Source: Neoarius graeffei
Lineage: Eukaryota; Chordata; Actinopteri; Siluriformes; Ariidae
DNA length: 64,000 nucleotides
Assembly: GCF_027579695.1 (NCBI RefSeq)
Contig: NC_083596.1
Location: 13,806,798 to 13,870,797 of the forward strand
Direction of reading: 5' to 3'
In this document: piece by piece, positions 46,020 through 51,096 of the stretch
Layout of the letters: each line of letters begins with the position of its first letter
Numbering within the stretch: the stretch's first letter is position 1
The notes under the pieces: model-generated
The model's database searches: none
What the model was told of the DNA's origin: nothing
The model's input: only the letters and a program-made list of their open reading frames with translations
Program-made: the position numbers and the translations under genes

Positions 46020-48891
46020 GTGAGATGGATGGATGGATGGATGGCTAGATGGATGGAAAGATAGAGAGATGGATGGATGGCTAGATGGATAGCTGGATGG
46101 ATGGAAAGATGGATGGACTTGATTCAGAAAATTTGGTATTAGATTTTCTTTCAGCTGCACTATTGCCAGAACTGCGATTATAAAAATGCTTGTGCATGAA
46201 CATGTGACATAAAAGATGCAGCAAGAGAAAAAGCTGGTTTGGCATTATTGGAATAAAACCAGACCAAAATATTACTTGGCAAAAAAAAAAAAAAAATGTC
46301 AGCAGAAAATGTGCTCATTTTGAATGTCTATGGGGAAATGTTAAGCAAAAATGGATGCTACCAAGAACCCACTTCCTCATATACAGTGCACCAGAGAGCA
46401 AACCTGCTAATGCTAATGACCCTTTCCACTTCTTATAATCCTGACATGGAACAGCTCTCTGATTATTGTCATTGTTGTGTATCTCTCTGCAGGAGCAACA
46501 GTACAGTAAATGGATGGCTGCATGCCGTTTGGCGTCTAAGGGAAAGACCCTGGCTGACAGCTCTTTCTCCAGTGAGGTCCAGAGTATTCAGTCTTTTCTG
46601 GCCATGCAGAGGACCACGCCAGGAAATAAGACAGCCCCGAGCGACGAGAGCATCAACACACACAGCCTTGTCTCTCCGCGCTACCAGAAGAAGTACAAGC
46701 CCAAACAGGTAACACCACACATTAACCACACTTTTATCATTCTATTAGAAATGCACTGTACTATTTTTCTTGCTTTGGTTTTGCTCAGGCCACGCCCACA
46801 CCAAACAACCCCACTTTGTAGTTATTGTTTTGCCATCCTGGCTTTTGTATACAGTATACTTTTCTTGCTTCCCTTCCTCACATCTTAACTCTTTCTGCTA
46901 AAGACAGTTTATTCAGCATTTTTTGGATGGAGTCTTCAATCTCAGCCCTTTGCAGTAGAAAGAAGTAAAGGTGTAACTTTACATCTTCAGGGCAGGACCT
47001 GGTGTTTGCGGTTGGTTGATAATAATACTCAAAAAATACATTTTTGTCAAATTAACTTTACAAGAAAGAAAAAGAGAGGCTGGTGAGGAAGCAAGTTTAT
47101 AACTGTGATAACAGGAACTAAATAGTTTTAGGTGTAACTATGATGATGTTCTTCCTTTGGGGTCGAAAATGACCATGACTTCAATTTGGTGGGTGGTGGT
47201 TGTGGGTCGGGAGGTGACTGATGAGGCCAATCTGGGCTTTGAAGGTACGCCCACATGTCAATGTTCCACATGCCAAGGTTGAGTACCTTCACTATCTTTT
47301 TGTTGCATTTCAACCACTGAGTGGGATCCCTGCCAGCCATGGTGTGCTGGCCAGGGTGAGGTGAAGCAGGCTATGTTTGGGGCACCTTTTCTAGCCCCTT
47401 CCTCCGTGGAGGTGAGCAGAGCGAATCCTAACTAGGGTGGTTCAGACACCCAGGGGGCTGCTGAACTCCGCTTCTGCTTCGTTCCAGCACAGAGCGACCC
47501 TATGCCTTGGGCCACCTGCATGCAGGTTCATGACTACAGCTTCCTGTGTCTCTACACCTGCTGCTTCGCCCCTTGTCCATCGCCACAGGACTTGAATTTG
47601 AATTTGAAGTCATGACTTGTGCATCACTTGTGCGTAGAGTGAGGGAGAGTTGCGCAGCTGTCAGCCTCACTCTCTCATCCCAACCTAACTGGGTCTGGGG
47701 CAAGACAAAATCAAGACGGTTGGAGCTAGGTCGGGATGCAGTGGATGGCCAGCAGTGTTCTGTGTGTTGCACTGTGCCCTGATTGCGCTCCACAAATGCT
47801 TTGCTGGGTCTGCCTTCCTGCCCATTGGACCACCAGGTGGTGGTCTCCTCCGCGCAGTCTGCCAAGTCCAGTCTTCAGTCGTAACCCTGACCAGGGGGTT
47901 GCTAGTGCTTGCTCAAGGCACCACCCCAGGCTAGTGGAGGGAAGGAGACACCTTACTACTCCATTGCATGGTGGCCAAGGACAGCACATGCCCACTATAA
48001 ATGGATACCAAATACAATGTGAAGTAGTGTTGGCAAACCTCTGTGGTATAAGAGGAATAAAACACTGTAAGATGTGCTGCTATAGGAAAATAATCAACTC
48101 TGCAGACTTATATTTTTCTTGATGTTGTTTCTTTCTTCTAGCTGACCCCTCGTATTCTAGAGGCCTATCAGAACGTGGCACAGCTCTCACTAACGGATGC
48201 GATCCAGAAGTTTCTGCAGATCTGGCAAGCTTTGCCTGACTTTGGACTCTCTTATTTTGTGGTGAGGTAGGTCAACTCAAAAACTGATGTCTTCTTATTT
48301 ACAATAAAACATATTGAAGGCAGATAAAACAAGACAATGGAGTAAATTTGACAGGACTGTACCATCAGGTCTTTTCTTCTCCTCTTTGTTTCTACAGGTT
48401 TAAAGGGAGCCGTAAAGATGAGATCCTTGGTATCGCCAATAACCGTCTGATCCGCATCGACCTGAATGTAGAGGAAGTAGTGAAGACATGGAGGTACAAC
48501 ACGATGAGACAGTGGAACGTCAACTGGGACATTAAACAGGTGTGCTGCTCTGTCTCCAGCTTTGCTTCATCTTCAATATAGAAATAGAAAAAGTTCTTTC
48601 CATGTATCTTTGACCGTGCACTTTGAATTTGAATTAAATCTTCACTACTGAGAAAGTGACACGTCTGAAGTAAACTCTTGATGTAACTCTTTACTCTGCT
48701 CCGGATTCCAGGTCGCCATCGAGTTCAACGGTAATGTGAACGTGGCCTTCAGCTGTGTGACGGCAAATTGTAAGATCGTGCACGAGTACATCGGCGGCTA
48801 CATCTTCATGTCCACGAGAAACCGGGAGCAAAACGACACGCTGAACGAAGAGCTCTTCCACAAGCTGACAGGAGGTCATGAAGCTCTTTGA
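12298..48891 (+). CDS. fermt3: Kindlin-3 (FERM domain containing 3), 14 coding exons
   Basis: Cytoplasmic adaptor that binds beta-integrin tails with talin and activates integrins; kindlin-3 is the blood-cell form in vertebrates. Exons: 12298-12421, 14417-14650, 20028-20144, 24950-25118, 34110-34212, 34337-34444, 40743-40871, 44475-44521, 44970-45094, 45171-45277, 46493-46708, 48142-48266, 48398-48539, 48712-48891. All introns are GT-AG, phases agree, and the total is 641 residues. F0 lies at about 1-95 ([12 protein letters not shown]), F1 follows with a lysine-rich loop ([14 protein letters not shown]), F2 carries [10 protein letters not shown] and [11 protein letters not shown], the PH domain is at about 343-450, and F3 holds the integrin-binding Gln573-Trp574 (MRQWNVNWD). 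It ends LTGGHEAL. These choices match kindlin-3 better than kindlin-1 or -2. The start is uncertain: ATGs at 12280, 12286 and 12298 are in frame, but CTCTCAG before 12297 looks like a splice acceptor. The N-terminus is about 16 residues shorter than human. Confidence 0.93.
12975..13716 (+). mobile_element. Non-autonomous TIR element with conserved 72-codon frame, copy 2
   Basis: Same family as 7363-8092, with ends TAAAGGTAGACTGCCTTTC and the inverse of TAAAGCCAGACAGCCTTTC. The 72-codon frame lies at 13202-13420. It sits in fermt3 intron 1. Confidence 0.6.
13829..14204 (-). mobile_element. V-SINE, minus strand, in intron 1
   Basis: Complete reverse-oriented copy ending CACCACCATGCCGCC. No clear target duplication. 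Confidence 0.9.
14417..14650 (+). CDS. fermt3: fermt3 coding exon 2
   Basis: Acceptor TGTTGCAG, donor CTCA|GTAAGT. Encodes [31 protein letters not shown] and the end of F0 through GICRLL. This is the best conserved part of the N-terminal half. Confidence 0.95.
14651..15258. other. Start of fermt3 intron 2, nothing recognised
   Basis: No exon, RNA gene or repeat could be identified before the PIF-like element. Confidence 0.4.
15262..16322. mobile_element. PIF/Harbinger-like non-autonomous element with CGGATG repeats
   Basis: 16-bp terminal inverted repeats, AGGCCCAGTCCCACTG on the left and AGGCCCGGTCCCACTG read from the right, differ at one base. A 3-bp TAA duplication flanks it at 15259-15261 and 16323-16325, as in PIF/Harbinger insertions. 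The inside is filled with variants of GCGGATG on both strands. Frames such as 15282-15761 come from these repeats and show no transposase motif. Confidence 0.7.
16577..16685 (+). repeat. Solo start of a hairpin-led element
   Basis: A self-complementary block from GGCCTCTGGTG to GTGCAAGGCC is followed by CTATTGTTTGCC and an (ATT)n run. It resembles the start of the element at 16708, cut short. Confidence 0.4.
16708..18389 (+). mobile_element. Hairpin-led element A, ends TCTAGTT
   Basis: It begins with a perfect 9-bp hairpin, GTGCTTGCC-AAA-GGCAAGCAC (16708-16728), followed by GCTATTGTTCTTCTT. It ends TCTAGTT at 18383-18389. The body has no coding content and includes a large TTAGCATG minisatellite. 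The same layout is seen at 18403-18798 and 39502-40472. The family is not recognised with certainty. Confidence 0.5.
17755..18345. repeat. TTAGCATG minisatellite
   Basis: Dozens of degenerate units built from GTTAGCATG and GCTAGCTG fill almost 600 bases. The unit itself is partly palindromic (CATGCTAGC/GCTAGCATG). It lies in fermt3 intron 2. Confidence 0.9.
18403..18798 (+). mobile_element. Hairpin-led element B, ends TCTAGTT
   Basis: It starts ATGCCTCTGC and pairs with GCAGGAGGCAT (one bulged base), followed by TATGTTTTCGG. It ends TCTAGTT at 18792-18798. The inside has diverged direct repeats around ACCTTGTGAACRCRATATCT. Confidence 0.5.
19170..19985 (-). pseudogene. L2-type LINE fragment, endonuclease end
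   Basis: On the minus strand this encodes the last part of an apurinic-type endonuclease ([13 protein letters not shown]) and the linker after it ([21 protein letters not shown]). Stops break it outside 19393-19818. It is likely the same broad family as the L2 3' end at 38569-39500. It lies in fermt3 intron 2. Confidence 0.65.
20028..20144 (+). CDS. fermt3: fermt3 coding exon 3
   Basis: Acceptor CTCCTGCAG. Encodes [15 protein letters not shown], a run of seven lysines and [10 protein letters not shown], i.e. the F1 start and its lysine-rich insert. The donor TCAG|GTATCT is formed by the first unit of the TATC microsatellite. Confidence 0.93.
20145..20191. repeat. (TATC)n microsatellite, left part
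   Basis: About 11 TATC units starting at the exon 3 donor; the array continues at 22219 after the inserted Tc1. Confidence 0.95.
20450..21377 (-). pseudogene. Tc1 transposase remnant
   Basis: Minus-strand N-terminal helix-turn-helix part ([31 protein letters not shown]) is open at 21057-21377. The catalytic half lies in 20450-21056 and is split by stops, with the region for SPDLNPIEH near 20630. The start of the gene is separated by a V-SINE. Confidence 0.75.
21373..21749 (-). mobile_element. V-SINE inside Tc1
   Basis: Complete reverse copy with a perfect 12-bp target duplication (ACTGTAGATTTT) at 21361-21372 and 21750-21761. It is younger than the host Tc1. Confidence 0.93.
22219..22292. 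repeat. (TATC)n microsatellite, right part
   Basis: About 18 TATC units continuing the array interrupted by Tc1. Confidence 0.95.
22500..22925 (-). repeat. Tc1-type fragment (AAAGTGGCC family)
   Basis: Matches 34796-35255 and, in the opposite sense, 37508-37830. Recurring text includes CTCACCACGGTTGTAAAGAG and GCAGTTTCTGAAATA. It is the 5' portion of a teleost Tc1 family whose ends read AAAGTGGCCAGTGAGC; no catalytic part remains. Confidence 0.6.
23160..23480. repeat. GAGAAGATAAACTTCATATC family, copy 2
   Basis: Same blocks as 2641-3300, without the SINE, which confirms the empty-site structure of that copy. Confidence 0.6.
23470..23945 (+). mobile_element. Composite element with MAARF-type coding start, copy 2
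   Basis: ATG at 23721 opens [20 protein letters not shown], followed by DALNTQK; the frame then runs into an (ATA)n tract at 23815-23839. The palindrome with GTATATCAGATATATTCC and its inverse follows. The coding start resembles the N-terminal motif of Crypton-derived tyrosine-recombinase relatives (KIAA1958/QRICH1/ZMYM type); this is a weak family guess from a short motif. Confidence 0.5.
24288..24840. repeat. GAGAAGATAAACTTCATATC family, copy 3, with nested palindrome
   Basis: Left end with AAGTTTATCTTCGAGTGGT and right block with GGCGTATTTCCCAGTAAAAC. Inside, 24438-24560 holds another GTATATCAGAT/ATCTGATATAC palindrome with its (TAA)n run. Confidence 0.55.
24950..25118 (+). CDS. fermt3: fermt3 coding exon 4
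   Basis: Acceptor TTTTGTAG, donor GGCAG|GTTAGC. Encodes [20 protein letters not shown] to VDKAQVNG, in the F1 region. An earlier GT at 25109 is rejected because the spliced codon AG|G gives RWLDSSR as in the family. Confidence 0.93.
25521..26818. mobile_element. DNA element with long TIRs containing GGGTCAAAAATGACCC
   Basis: Left text from CCCTTTGATGCAAAAC through CATTCATTTTCCAGGTTATT is repeated in reverse at the right end (26728-26818), about 85-90 bp of imperfect TIR. GGGTCAAAAATGACCC is itself palindromic. A V-SINE sits inside. No transposase remains. Confidence 0.65.
25795..26175 (-). mobile_element. V-SINE, minus strand
   Basis: Complete copy with a perfect 12-bp target duplication (TGATTTAAAATT) at 25783-25794 and 26176-26187. 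Confidence 0.93.
26878..27078 (-). pseudogene. Rex3 C-terminal end
   Basis: Minus-strand frame [15 protein letters not shown] to [11 protein letters not shown], the conserved Rex3 C-terminus. It is cut from the upstream part (ending GRLPGE near 28620) by the Penelope insertion. Confidence 0.85.
27218..27838 (-). CDS. Penelope-like GIY-YIG endonuclease, left arm (5'-truncated)
   Basis: 206 codons. The frame starts inside the spacer, enters the tail of the RT-linker region ([19 protein letters not shown]), then the GIY-YIG domain: VVYAI as the GIY equivalent, [15 protein letters not shown] as YIG and the Arg-containing helix, and [18 protein letters not shown] with the conserved Glu and Asn. 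Such endonucleases nick target DNA for retrotransposition. The reverse transcriptase is absent, so this copy could not move alone. Confidence 0.8.
   Translation of the reverse strand: MFVMLCFYKHNIPVRFRPSNTLKQKLVHPKDRIPRHKQDNVVYAIQCSEQCTDSYIGETKQPLHRRMAQHRRASSSGQDSAVYLHLNNKGHSFQDSNVRILAREDRWYERGVKEAIFVNLERPSLNRGGGLRHNLSATYNAVLGTLPRQLNAHQNPAVFSGSQEDRENQHSIDHLNGQSIDHPNDSRGHSHSAPSDPRQQDDSTTP
27894..28439 (+). CDS. Penelope-like GIY-YIG endonuclease, right arm (5'-truncated)
   Basis: 181 codons from [10 protein letters not shown], the mirror copy of the left arm. The protein differs from the left copy at one visible site near the C-terminus (HPDDSRGH here, HPNDSRGH there). The domain is intact but the reverse transcriptase is missing. 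Confidence 0.8.
   Translation: MVHPKDRIPRHKQDNVVYAIQCSEQCTDSYIGETKQPLHRRMAQHRRASSSGQDSAVYLHLNNKGHSFQDSNVRILAREDRWYERGVKEAIFVNLERPSLNRGGGLRHNLSATYNAVLGTLPRQLNAHQNPAVFSGSQEDRENQHSIDHLNGQSIDHPDDSRGHSHSAPSDPRQQDDSTTP
28784..29920 (-). pseudogene. Rex3 reverse transcriptase domain
   Basis: 378 open codons. RT motifs: [13 protein letters not shown] (motif A), [13 protein letters not shown] (motif B), [12 protein letters not shown] (motif C, both catalytic Asp kept) and [14 protein letters not shown]. It is separated from the endonuclease by frame breaks near 29920-30570 and from its C-terminus (28608-28832 and 26878-27078) by a frame break and the Penelope insertion. Confidence 0.88.
30576..31610 (-). 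pseudogene. Rex3 endonuclease domain
   Basis: About 344 open codons. The apurinic-type endonuclease starts near residue 107 (VGTWNVTSL) and shows [33 protein letters not shown] and STDHHLVVS, so the catalytic Asp/Asn and His-containing motifs are kept. The frame then stops and continues in other frames toward the RT, so the polyprotein is broken. Confidence 0.85.
31745..32348. other. fermt3 intron 4 DNA with a V-SINE head fragment
   Basis: A reverse V-SINE head remnant (CAGCGCTAACCACTACACCA) lies at 31811-31842. The rest is unassigned. Confidence 0.5.
32351..33966 (+). mobile_element. Fold-back Tc1-type transposon
   Basis: Ends CAGTGCTCAGCGTAAATGAG and its inverse, with TA at 32349-32350 and 33967-33968. 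Unlike usual Tc1 ends, the inverted arms are about 415 bp (32351-32765 and 33553-33966) and both include the coding sequence for the transposase C-terminus. The normal left end and the start of the gene have been replaced by an inverted copy of the right end. Confidence 0.85.
32766..33732 (+). pseudogene. Tc1 transposase of the fold-back element, truncated and broken
   Basis: Starts inside the helix-turn-helix domain ([20 protein letters not shown]), a stop follows PRKLTPVF, then SDETKINVF carries the first catalytic Asp. The frame breaks exactly after ALFQHD, at the second Asp, and resumes with [10 protein letters not shown] to [12 protein letters not shown] (Glu) and HGGHTKY. The first part of the protein is lost. 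The copy is inactive. Confidence 0.85.
34110..34212 (+). CDS. fermt3: fermt3 coding exon 5
   Basis: Acceptor TTTCTCAG, donor CACAG|GTGGTT. Encodes [17 protein letters not shown] and [16 protein letters not shown], the end of F1. Ends in phase 0. Confidence 0.95.
34337..34444 (+). CDS. fermt3: fermt3 coding exon 6
   Basis: Acceptor TATGCAG, donor TACAG|GTAGAA. 36 codons with [15 protein letters not shown] and [19 protein letters not shown], the F2 hallmark. The intron before it is only 124 bp. Confidence 0.96.
34796..35255 (-). repeat. Tc1-type fragment (AAAGTGGCC family), minus strand
   Basis: Begins near GCTCACCACGGTTGTAAAG and ends TTCCTATTAAAGTGGCCAGT. It faces a plus-strand copy starting at about 35282, giving a head-to-head pair. 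Confidence 0.65.
36198..36648 (-). mobile_element. Gypsy-type LTR retrotransposon fragment
   Basis: Read on the minus strand: a short pol piece ([19 protein letters not shown]-like, degraded) at about 36575-36648, then an LTR with an AATAAAGAGTTTG polyadenylation signal at about 36250-36262. It also has (ATTC)n and (ACTC)n runs at 36280-36322. The internal region is almost all missing. The pol text stops directly at the 18S sequence. Confidence 0.55.
36649..37300 (-). pseudogene. 18S rRNA 5' fragment (pseudogene)
   Basis: The minus strand starts TATCTGGTTGATCCTGCCAG at 37300, the exact 5' end of 18S, and runs to GCAGCCGCGGTAATTCCAGC near 36649, about the first 600 rRNA positions. Landmarks include CAAAGATTAAGCCATGCAGG and GAGGTAGTGACGAAAAATAA. 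Small deletions (for example after GTGAAACT) and a GC-rich extra block around 37080-37110 mark it as non-functional. It lies in fermt3 intron 6. Confidence 0.93.
37299..37375 (+). pseudogene. 18S rRNA internal fragment, opposite orientation
   Basis: TAATTCCAGAGCTAATACAT through GACCCAAAACCCATCC corresponds to an internal part of the fragment next to it, but on the plus strand. It has the short CCCTCCGGGGATG form, lacking the GC-rich block of the minus copy. The two pieces overlap by TA. Confidence 0.9.
37831..38344. other. fermt3 intron 6 DNA, partly repeat-like
   Basis: Around 38000-38280 is text typical of dispersed fish repeats (GTTGCCTTGCTCAAGGGCA), but no boundaries could be set. No exon is seen. 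Confidence 0.35.
38345..38588 (+). mobile_element. Second tRNA-derived SINE family, copy 1
   Basis: tRNA-like head with CCTAGTGGTTAGCGTGTCTG, then a body with GGTACCTACTGCTGTCTGGC and TGTAACCCTAGCTATGTG. The same body occurs at 43003-43258 and, in reverse without a head, at 60097-60262. Confidence 0.75.
38569..39500 (+). pseudogene. L2-type LINE 3' end
   Basis: 269 open codons covering the RT C-terminal region: [68 protein letters not shown] and [12 protein letters not shown]. It ends soon after [10 protein letters not shown]. The 3' tail GAAAGGCGCTATATAAATTG with (ATT)n is typical of L2. The 5' part is missing. Open reading over 269 codons suggests a fairly recent insertion. Confidence 0.85.
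39384..39437. repeat. (GT)n microsatellite in the L2 3' UTR
   Basis: About 26 GT units between the stop codon and the L2 tail. Confidence 0.95.
39502..40472 (+). mobile_element. Hairpin-led element C, ends TCTAGTT
   Basis: Starts with a two-step hairpin GTGATGC-A-GTGC-AAA-GCAC-G-GCATCAC (39502-39528), then TATTGTTCTTCT, and ends TCTAGTT at 40466-40472. (ATT)n lies on both sides. The body resembles that of element A in style, without open coding frames. Confidence 0.5.
40743..40871 (+). CDS. fermt3: fermt3 coding exon 7
   Basis: Acceptor CTCCTCTAG, donor GCTG|GTACAT. Encodes [14 protein letters not shown] and [20 protein letters not shown], the F2 end and the acidic linker before the PH domain. 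Confidence 0.92.
40872..41970. other. fermt3 intron 7, first part
   Basis: No exon found. AAAGCTGCTGTATGTAAGAT near 41232 looks like a MITE end, but no partner was identified. Confidence 0.35.
41971..42022. repeat. (CTTT)n/(CTTC)n microsatellite
   Basis: Nine or more CTTT units, then CTTC. Confidence 0.95.
42601..42976 (+). mobile_element. V-SINE inside the composite element
   Basis: Full copy, GGCGGCACGGTGGTG head to ATGAGATGAGAT tail. The palindrome arm stops at its 5' edge. Confidence 0.92.
43003..43258 (+). mobile_element. Second tRNA-derived SINE family, copy 2
   Basis: Head GGCCTAGTGGTTAGCGTGTC, body with GGTACCTACTGCCGTCTGGC and GTAACCCTAGCTATGTAAG. Confidence 0.75.
43732..44437. 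mobile_element. Small DNA transposon with CATACATGTCAACC ends
   Basis: Left CATACATGTCAACCTATA and right end the inverse of CATACATGTCAACCTTTG; TCATTT flanks both sides (43726-43731, 44438-44443). A 73-codon frame at 43993-44214 ends [12 protein letters not shown], similar in style to transposase C-termini of hAT-like elements, which is only a guess. Confidence 0.55.
44475..44521 (+). CDS. fermt3: fermt3 coding exon 8
   Basis: A 47-base exon, acceptor AATGCAG, donor TTCAG|GTGAGA. Encodes [15 protein letters not shown], the start of the PH-domain segment. It is too short to stand out alone; phase and family order support it. Confidence 0.92.
44522..44969. other. fermt3 intron 8
   Basis: AT-rich, no repeat or exon recognised. 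Confidence 0.5.
44970..45094 (+). CDS. fermt3: fermt3 coding exon 9
   Basis: Acceptor TCTGTCTAG, donor TAAAG|GTAACA. Encodes [20 protein letters not shown] and [10 protein letters not shown] to PIQQMNLKG, the first strands of the PH domain. Confidence 0.95.
45095..45170. repeat. 76-bp intron 9 with (AC)n
   Basis: About 16 AC units (45119-45149) make up around 40 percent of this minimal intron. Acceptor is TTCCTTAG. Confidence 0.9.
45171..45277 (+). CDS. fermt3: fermt3 coding exon 10
   Basis: Encodes [20 protein letters not shown] and [13 protein letters not shown], the middle of the PH domain. Donor CAAC|GTGAGT, phase 0. Confidence 0.95.
45548..45610. repeat. (TTTA)n followed by a run of 21 G
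   Basis: TTTA/TTTTA units run to 45588, then G at 45590-45610 without interruption. It is in fermt3 intron 10. Confidence 0.95.
45680..45853 (+). repeat. LINE-type 3' tail fragment
   Basis: TGTAAAGCTGCTTTGCGACA and AAAAGCGCTATACAAATAAA are typical of fish L2-like 3' tails. No coding part remains. Confidence 0.55.
45900..46125. repeat. GGAT/GATA compound microsatellite
   Basis: GATGGATG, GGCTAGAT and GATAGATA units in mixed order. Confidence 0.95.
46493..46708 (+). CDS. fermt3: fermt3 coding exon 11
   Basis: Acceptor CTCTGCAG, donor AACAG|GTAACA. 72 codons: [20 protein letters not shown] ends the PH domain, then [16 protein letters not shown] and the linker to [13 protein letters not shown]. 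Confidence 0.96.
47100..48065 (-). repeat. Unclassified dispersed repeat in intron 11
   Basis: 47140-47260 on the minus strand matches 5740-5870, coding MWAYLQ..DW.HQSP.DPQP and PTKLKSW. The rest, up to about 48065, looks like degraded coding DNA of a retroelement (GC-rich, several broken frames on the minus strand) but no RT or endonuclease motif was found. Confidence 0.4.
48142..48266 (+). CDS. fermt3: fermt3 coding exon 12
   Basis: Acceptor TTCTTCTAG, donor GTGAG|GTAGGT. Encodes [20 protein letters not shown] to [12 protein letters not shown], the start of F3. Confidence 0.96.
48398..48539 (+). CDS. fermt3: fermt3 coding exon 13
   Basis: Acceptor TTCTACAG, donor AACAG|GTGTGC. Encodes [20 protein letters not shown] and [12 protein letters not shown], with the integrin-binding Gln-Trp pair intact. 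Confidence 0.97.
48712..48891 (+). CDS. fermt3: fermt3 coding exon 14 and stop
   Basis: Acceptor GATTCCAG. Encodes [36 protein letters not shown] and the end [11 protein letters not shown] at 48889-48891. Confidence 0.97.
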   Translation, partial: VAIEFNGNVNVAFSCVTANCKIVHEYIGGYIFMSTRNREQNDTLNEELFHKLTGGHEAL

Positions 48892-49215
48892 AAGAACAGA
48901 TGCAGTACAATTTTGAGACTATAGAAAATATCAGGATAACTGCATTCTTCCCTCAAAGCAGTTTTGAAATCATCGTGAATGGCCTTAGTTTTAAAGTGAG
49001 TGAAAACTGATCATAAGAGATACATTTTCTGCATCCAAAAGCTTCCTTTTTTTGTGACCCACTAATCCAGCAACACTATTGACCCACGTCTGGACATACA
49101 AGTAGTTACTGTCTACATAAAAAAAAAAAAGTTCTCTTTCACTTCAAGGTCACGTTTTGTCATCATGGAGATGTTGTAATCAGTCGTAACAAAATAAAAC
49201 CATAAACCACCAAAG
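48892..49215 (+). other. fermt3: fermt3 3' UTR with polyadenylation signal
   Basis: AATAAA at 49193-49198 is about 300 bases after the stop, so the transcript likely ends near 49,215. The exact cleavage site is not known. Confidence 0.65.
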
Positions 49216-49454
49216 TGATGTTTCTGGAGGTTACTTTTGCATTTTGCAAACAAGTTAGAGTTCAGGAGGGTTTTTGTCAACTCTCTGTGAACATCTGAAC
49301 AGGAATATGTTGTGGTGAAAATGTTGCTTCCTGAGCAAACCACAATGTTCAGCAGAACATCCAGGTGCAAAAAATGTAAAAATAAATGAACACTGCGCCC
49401 CCTTGTGTGTGTCCATGTGTAGACAAAATATCGGCCTTCGCTCACTGGAAACAC

Positions 49455-49535
49455 CTTCATGCAATTATCCGATCAGCCAATCATGTGGAAGCAGCACAAT
49501 GAATGAAAACATGCTCCACAGGATGTTCACAGTTT
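49455..49535. repeat. Tc1-type short fragment
   Basis: GATCAGCCAATCATGTGG and the neighbouring text match the 5' part of the AAAGTGGCC Tc1 family. Confidence 0.45.
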
Positions 49536-49589
49536 GGGATTTTTTTTTTTTTGTACATCATTGATGGTTTTCCAGAATTTTCTCCTAGA

Positions 49590-50130
49590 CTTATTAGCTC
49601 ATCTGGCTGAAAGGTGATGAGTTTATGCCATCATGTGTTGTCCCTCGTCCGTCCGGCGTCATCCACATTTCACGAAAATCACTTCTTCTCCCTCAGTTCT
49701 TCACCGATTTTTATTCTTTTTGGCAGGAAGGTAGGTCTGCCTGGGGTGCATAAAGCTTCTACCCAAATTTGTATAATTGCAATTAATAATAAAGATATGG
49801 AGTAATTAAGCCCTAATGAGCAGTTTGAACACAAATCACTCCTCCCTCAATTCTTCACCAATTTTTATTCTTTCTGGCATGAATGTAGGGGTACCTAGGG
49901 TGCATATAACTTCTACCCAGATTTGCTTAATTACACTTTTTAATGAAATTATGGACTAGCCTTAATGAACAGTTCAACAAAAATTGCTTCTTCTCAGTCA
50001 ATTCCTCACCGTTTTGTATTCTTTCCGGCAAATATTTAATCTGGACTGGTCGAGATTAGAACTGTGCAAGTTGGCCCACTTTAGATCGTTCCTTCTCGAC
50101 TAGAAGGGGCCGGAGCGAGCTACGCCGTCA
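49590..50130 (+). repeat. Repeat with three diverged ~155-bp tandem units
   Basis: It opens with CTCATC-loop-GATGAG (49598-49621). Then three units, starting near 49676, 49835 and 49990, share TTCTTCACCRATTTTTATTC, GGTGCATA and CTTCTACCCA. Its start resembles the hairpin-led elements but no TCTAGTT end was seen. Confidence 0.6.
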
Positions 50131-50289
50131 TTGACGGTCTCATTTCAATAGTTGCCTTGTCCTATTGATGCTCTTTGTTTAGCCTTGTTCTCGAAGAGGC
50201 TTCTAGTAACAGATGGACTTTAACTGAGATCATATGACACTTGAATTACACACAGGGGACTCCATTCAAATAATTATGTGACTTCTGAC

Positions 50290-50557
50290 AGCAAGAAGCA
50301 ACTCAACCGAATCCGGCCCCACCTGGACCCAATTTTACAGAAAAACCAGAACAGCTTTAGAATAAAACAGATCTGCGATTGGGCAGATACTTACTTTAAG
50401 ATGATTAGTGGAAAGAATAAAGGCTAAAAACCTAACTGCAATACTAACGTTTGTAGATTTTAAGAAGGCCTTCGACACTATTAATAGGAACAAGATGCTA
50501 TCTATTATTAAAGCCTATGGGATACCTGATGCAATTGTTTCAGCAATAGGGTTAATG
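50290..50557 (+). pseudogene. Old LINE, piece 1 (RT motif A)
   Basis: Encodes a degraded LNRIRPHLDPIL and an open part AILTFVDFKKAFDTINRNKM with RT motif A. It stops at a MITE. Confidence 0.75.
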
Positions 50558-50559
50558 TA

Positions 50560-51094
50560 CACTACCGTTCAAAAGTTTGGGGTCACTTTGAAATTTCCTT
50601 ATTTTTGAAAGAAAAGCACTGTCTTTTCAATGAAGATCACTTTAAGCTAATCAGAAATCCACTCTATACATTGCTAATGTGGTAAATGACTATTCTAGCT
50701 AAATTCTACTAAATGTCTGGTTTTTGGTGCAATATCTCCATAGGTGTATAGAGGCCCATTTCCAGCAACTCTCACTCCAGTGTTCTAATGGTACAATGTG
50801 TTTGCTCATTGCCTCAGAAGGCTAATGGATGATTAGAAAACCCTTGTACAATCATGTTAGCACAGCTGAAAACAGTTGAGCTCTTTAGAGAAGCTATAAA
50901 ACTGACCTTCCTTTGAGCAGATTGAGTTTCTGGAGCATCACATTTGTGGGGTCGATTAAATGCTCAAAATGGCCAGAAAAATGTCTTGACTGTATTTTCT
51001 ATTCATTTTACAACTTATGGTGGTAAATAAAAGTGTGACTTTTCATGGAAAAAACAAAATTGTCTGGGTGACCCCAAACTTTTGAACAGTAGTG
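50560..51094. mobile_element. Tc1-type MITE
   Basis: Ends CACTACCGTTCAAAAGTTTG, inverted on the right with one mismatch over 26 bp. TA lies at 50558-50559 and 51095-51096. Length 535 bp, no transposase. The LINE frame resumes on the other side. Confidence 0.88.
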
Positions 51095-51096
51095 TA

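Noticed and set aside
12298-48891. Kindlin-1 or kindlin-2 instead of kindlin-3
   Set aside because: [21 protein letters not shown], the short lysine-rich F1 loop and the LTGGHEA end fit kindlin-3 better. Which teleost paralogue it is cannot be decided here.
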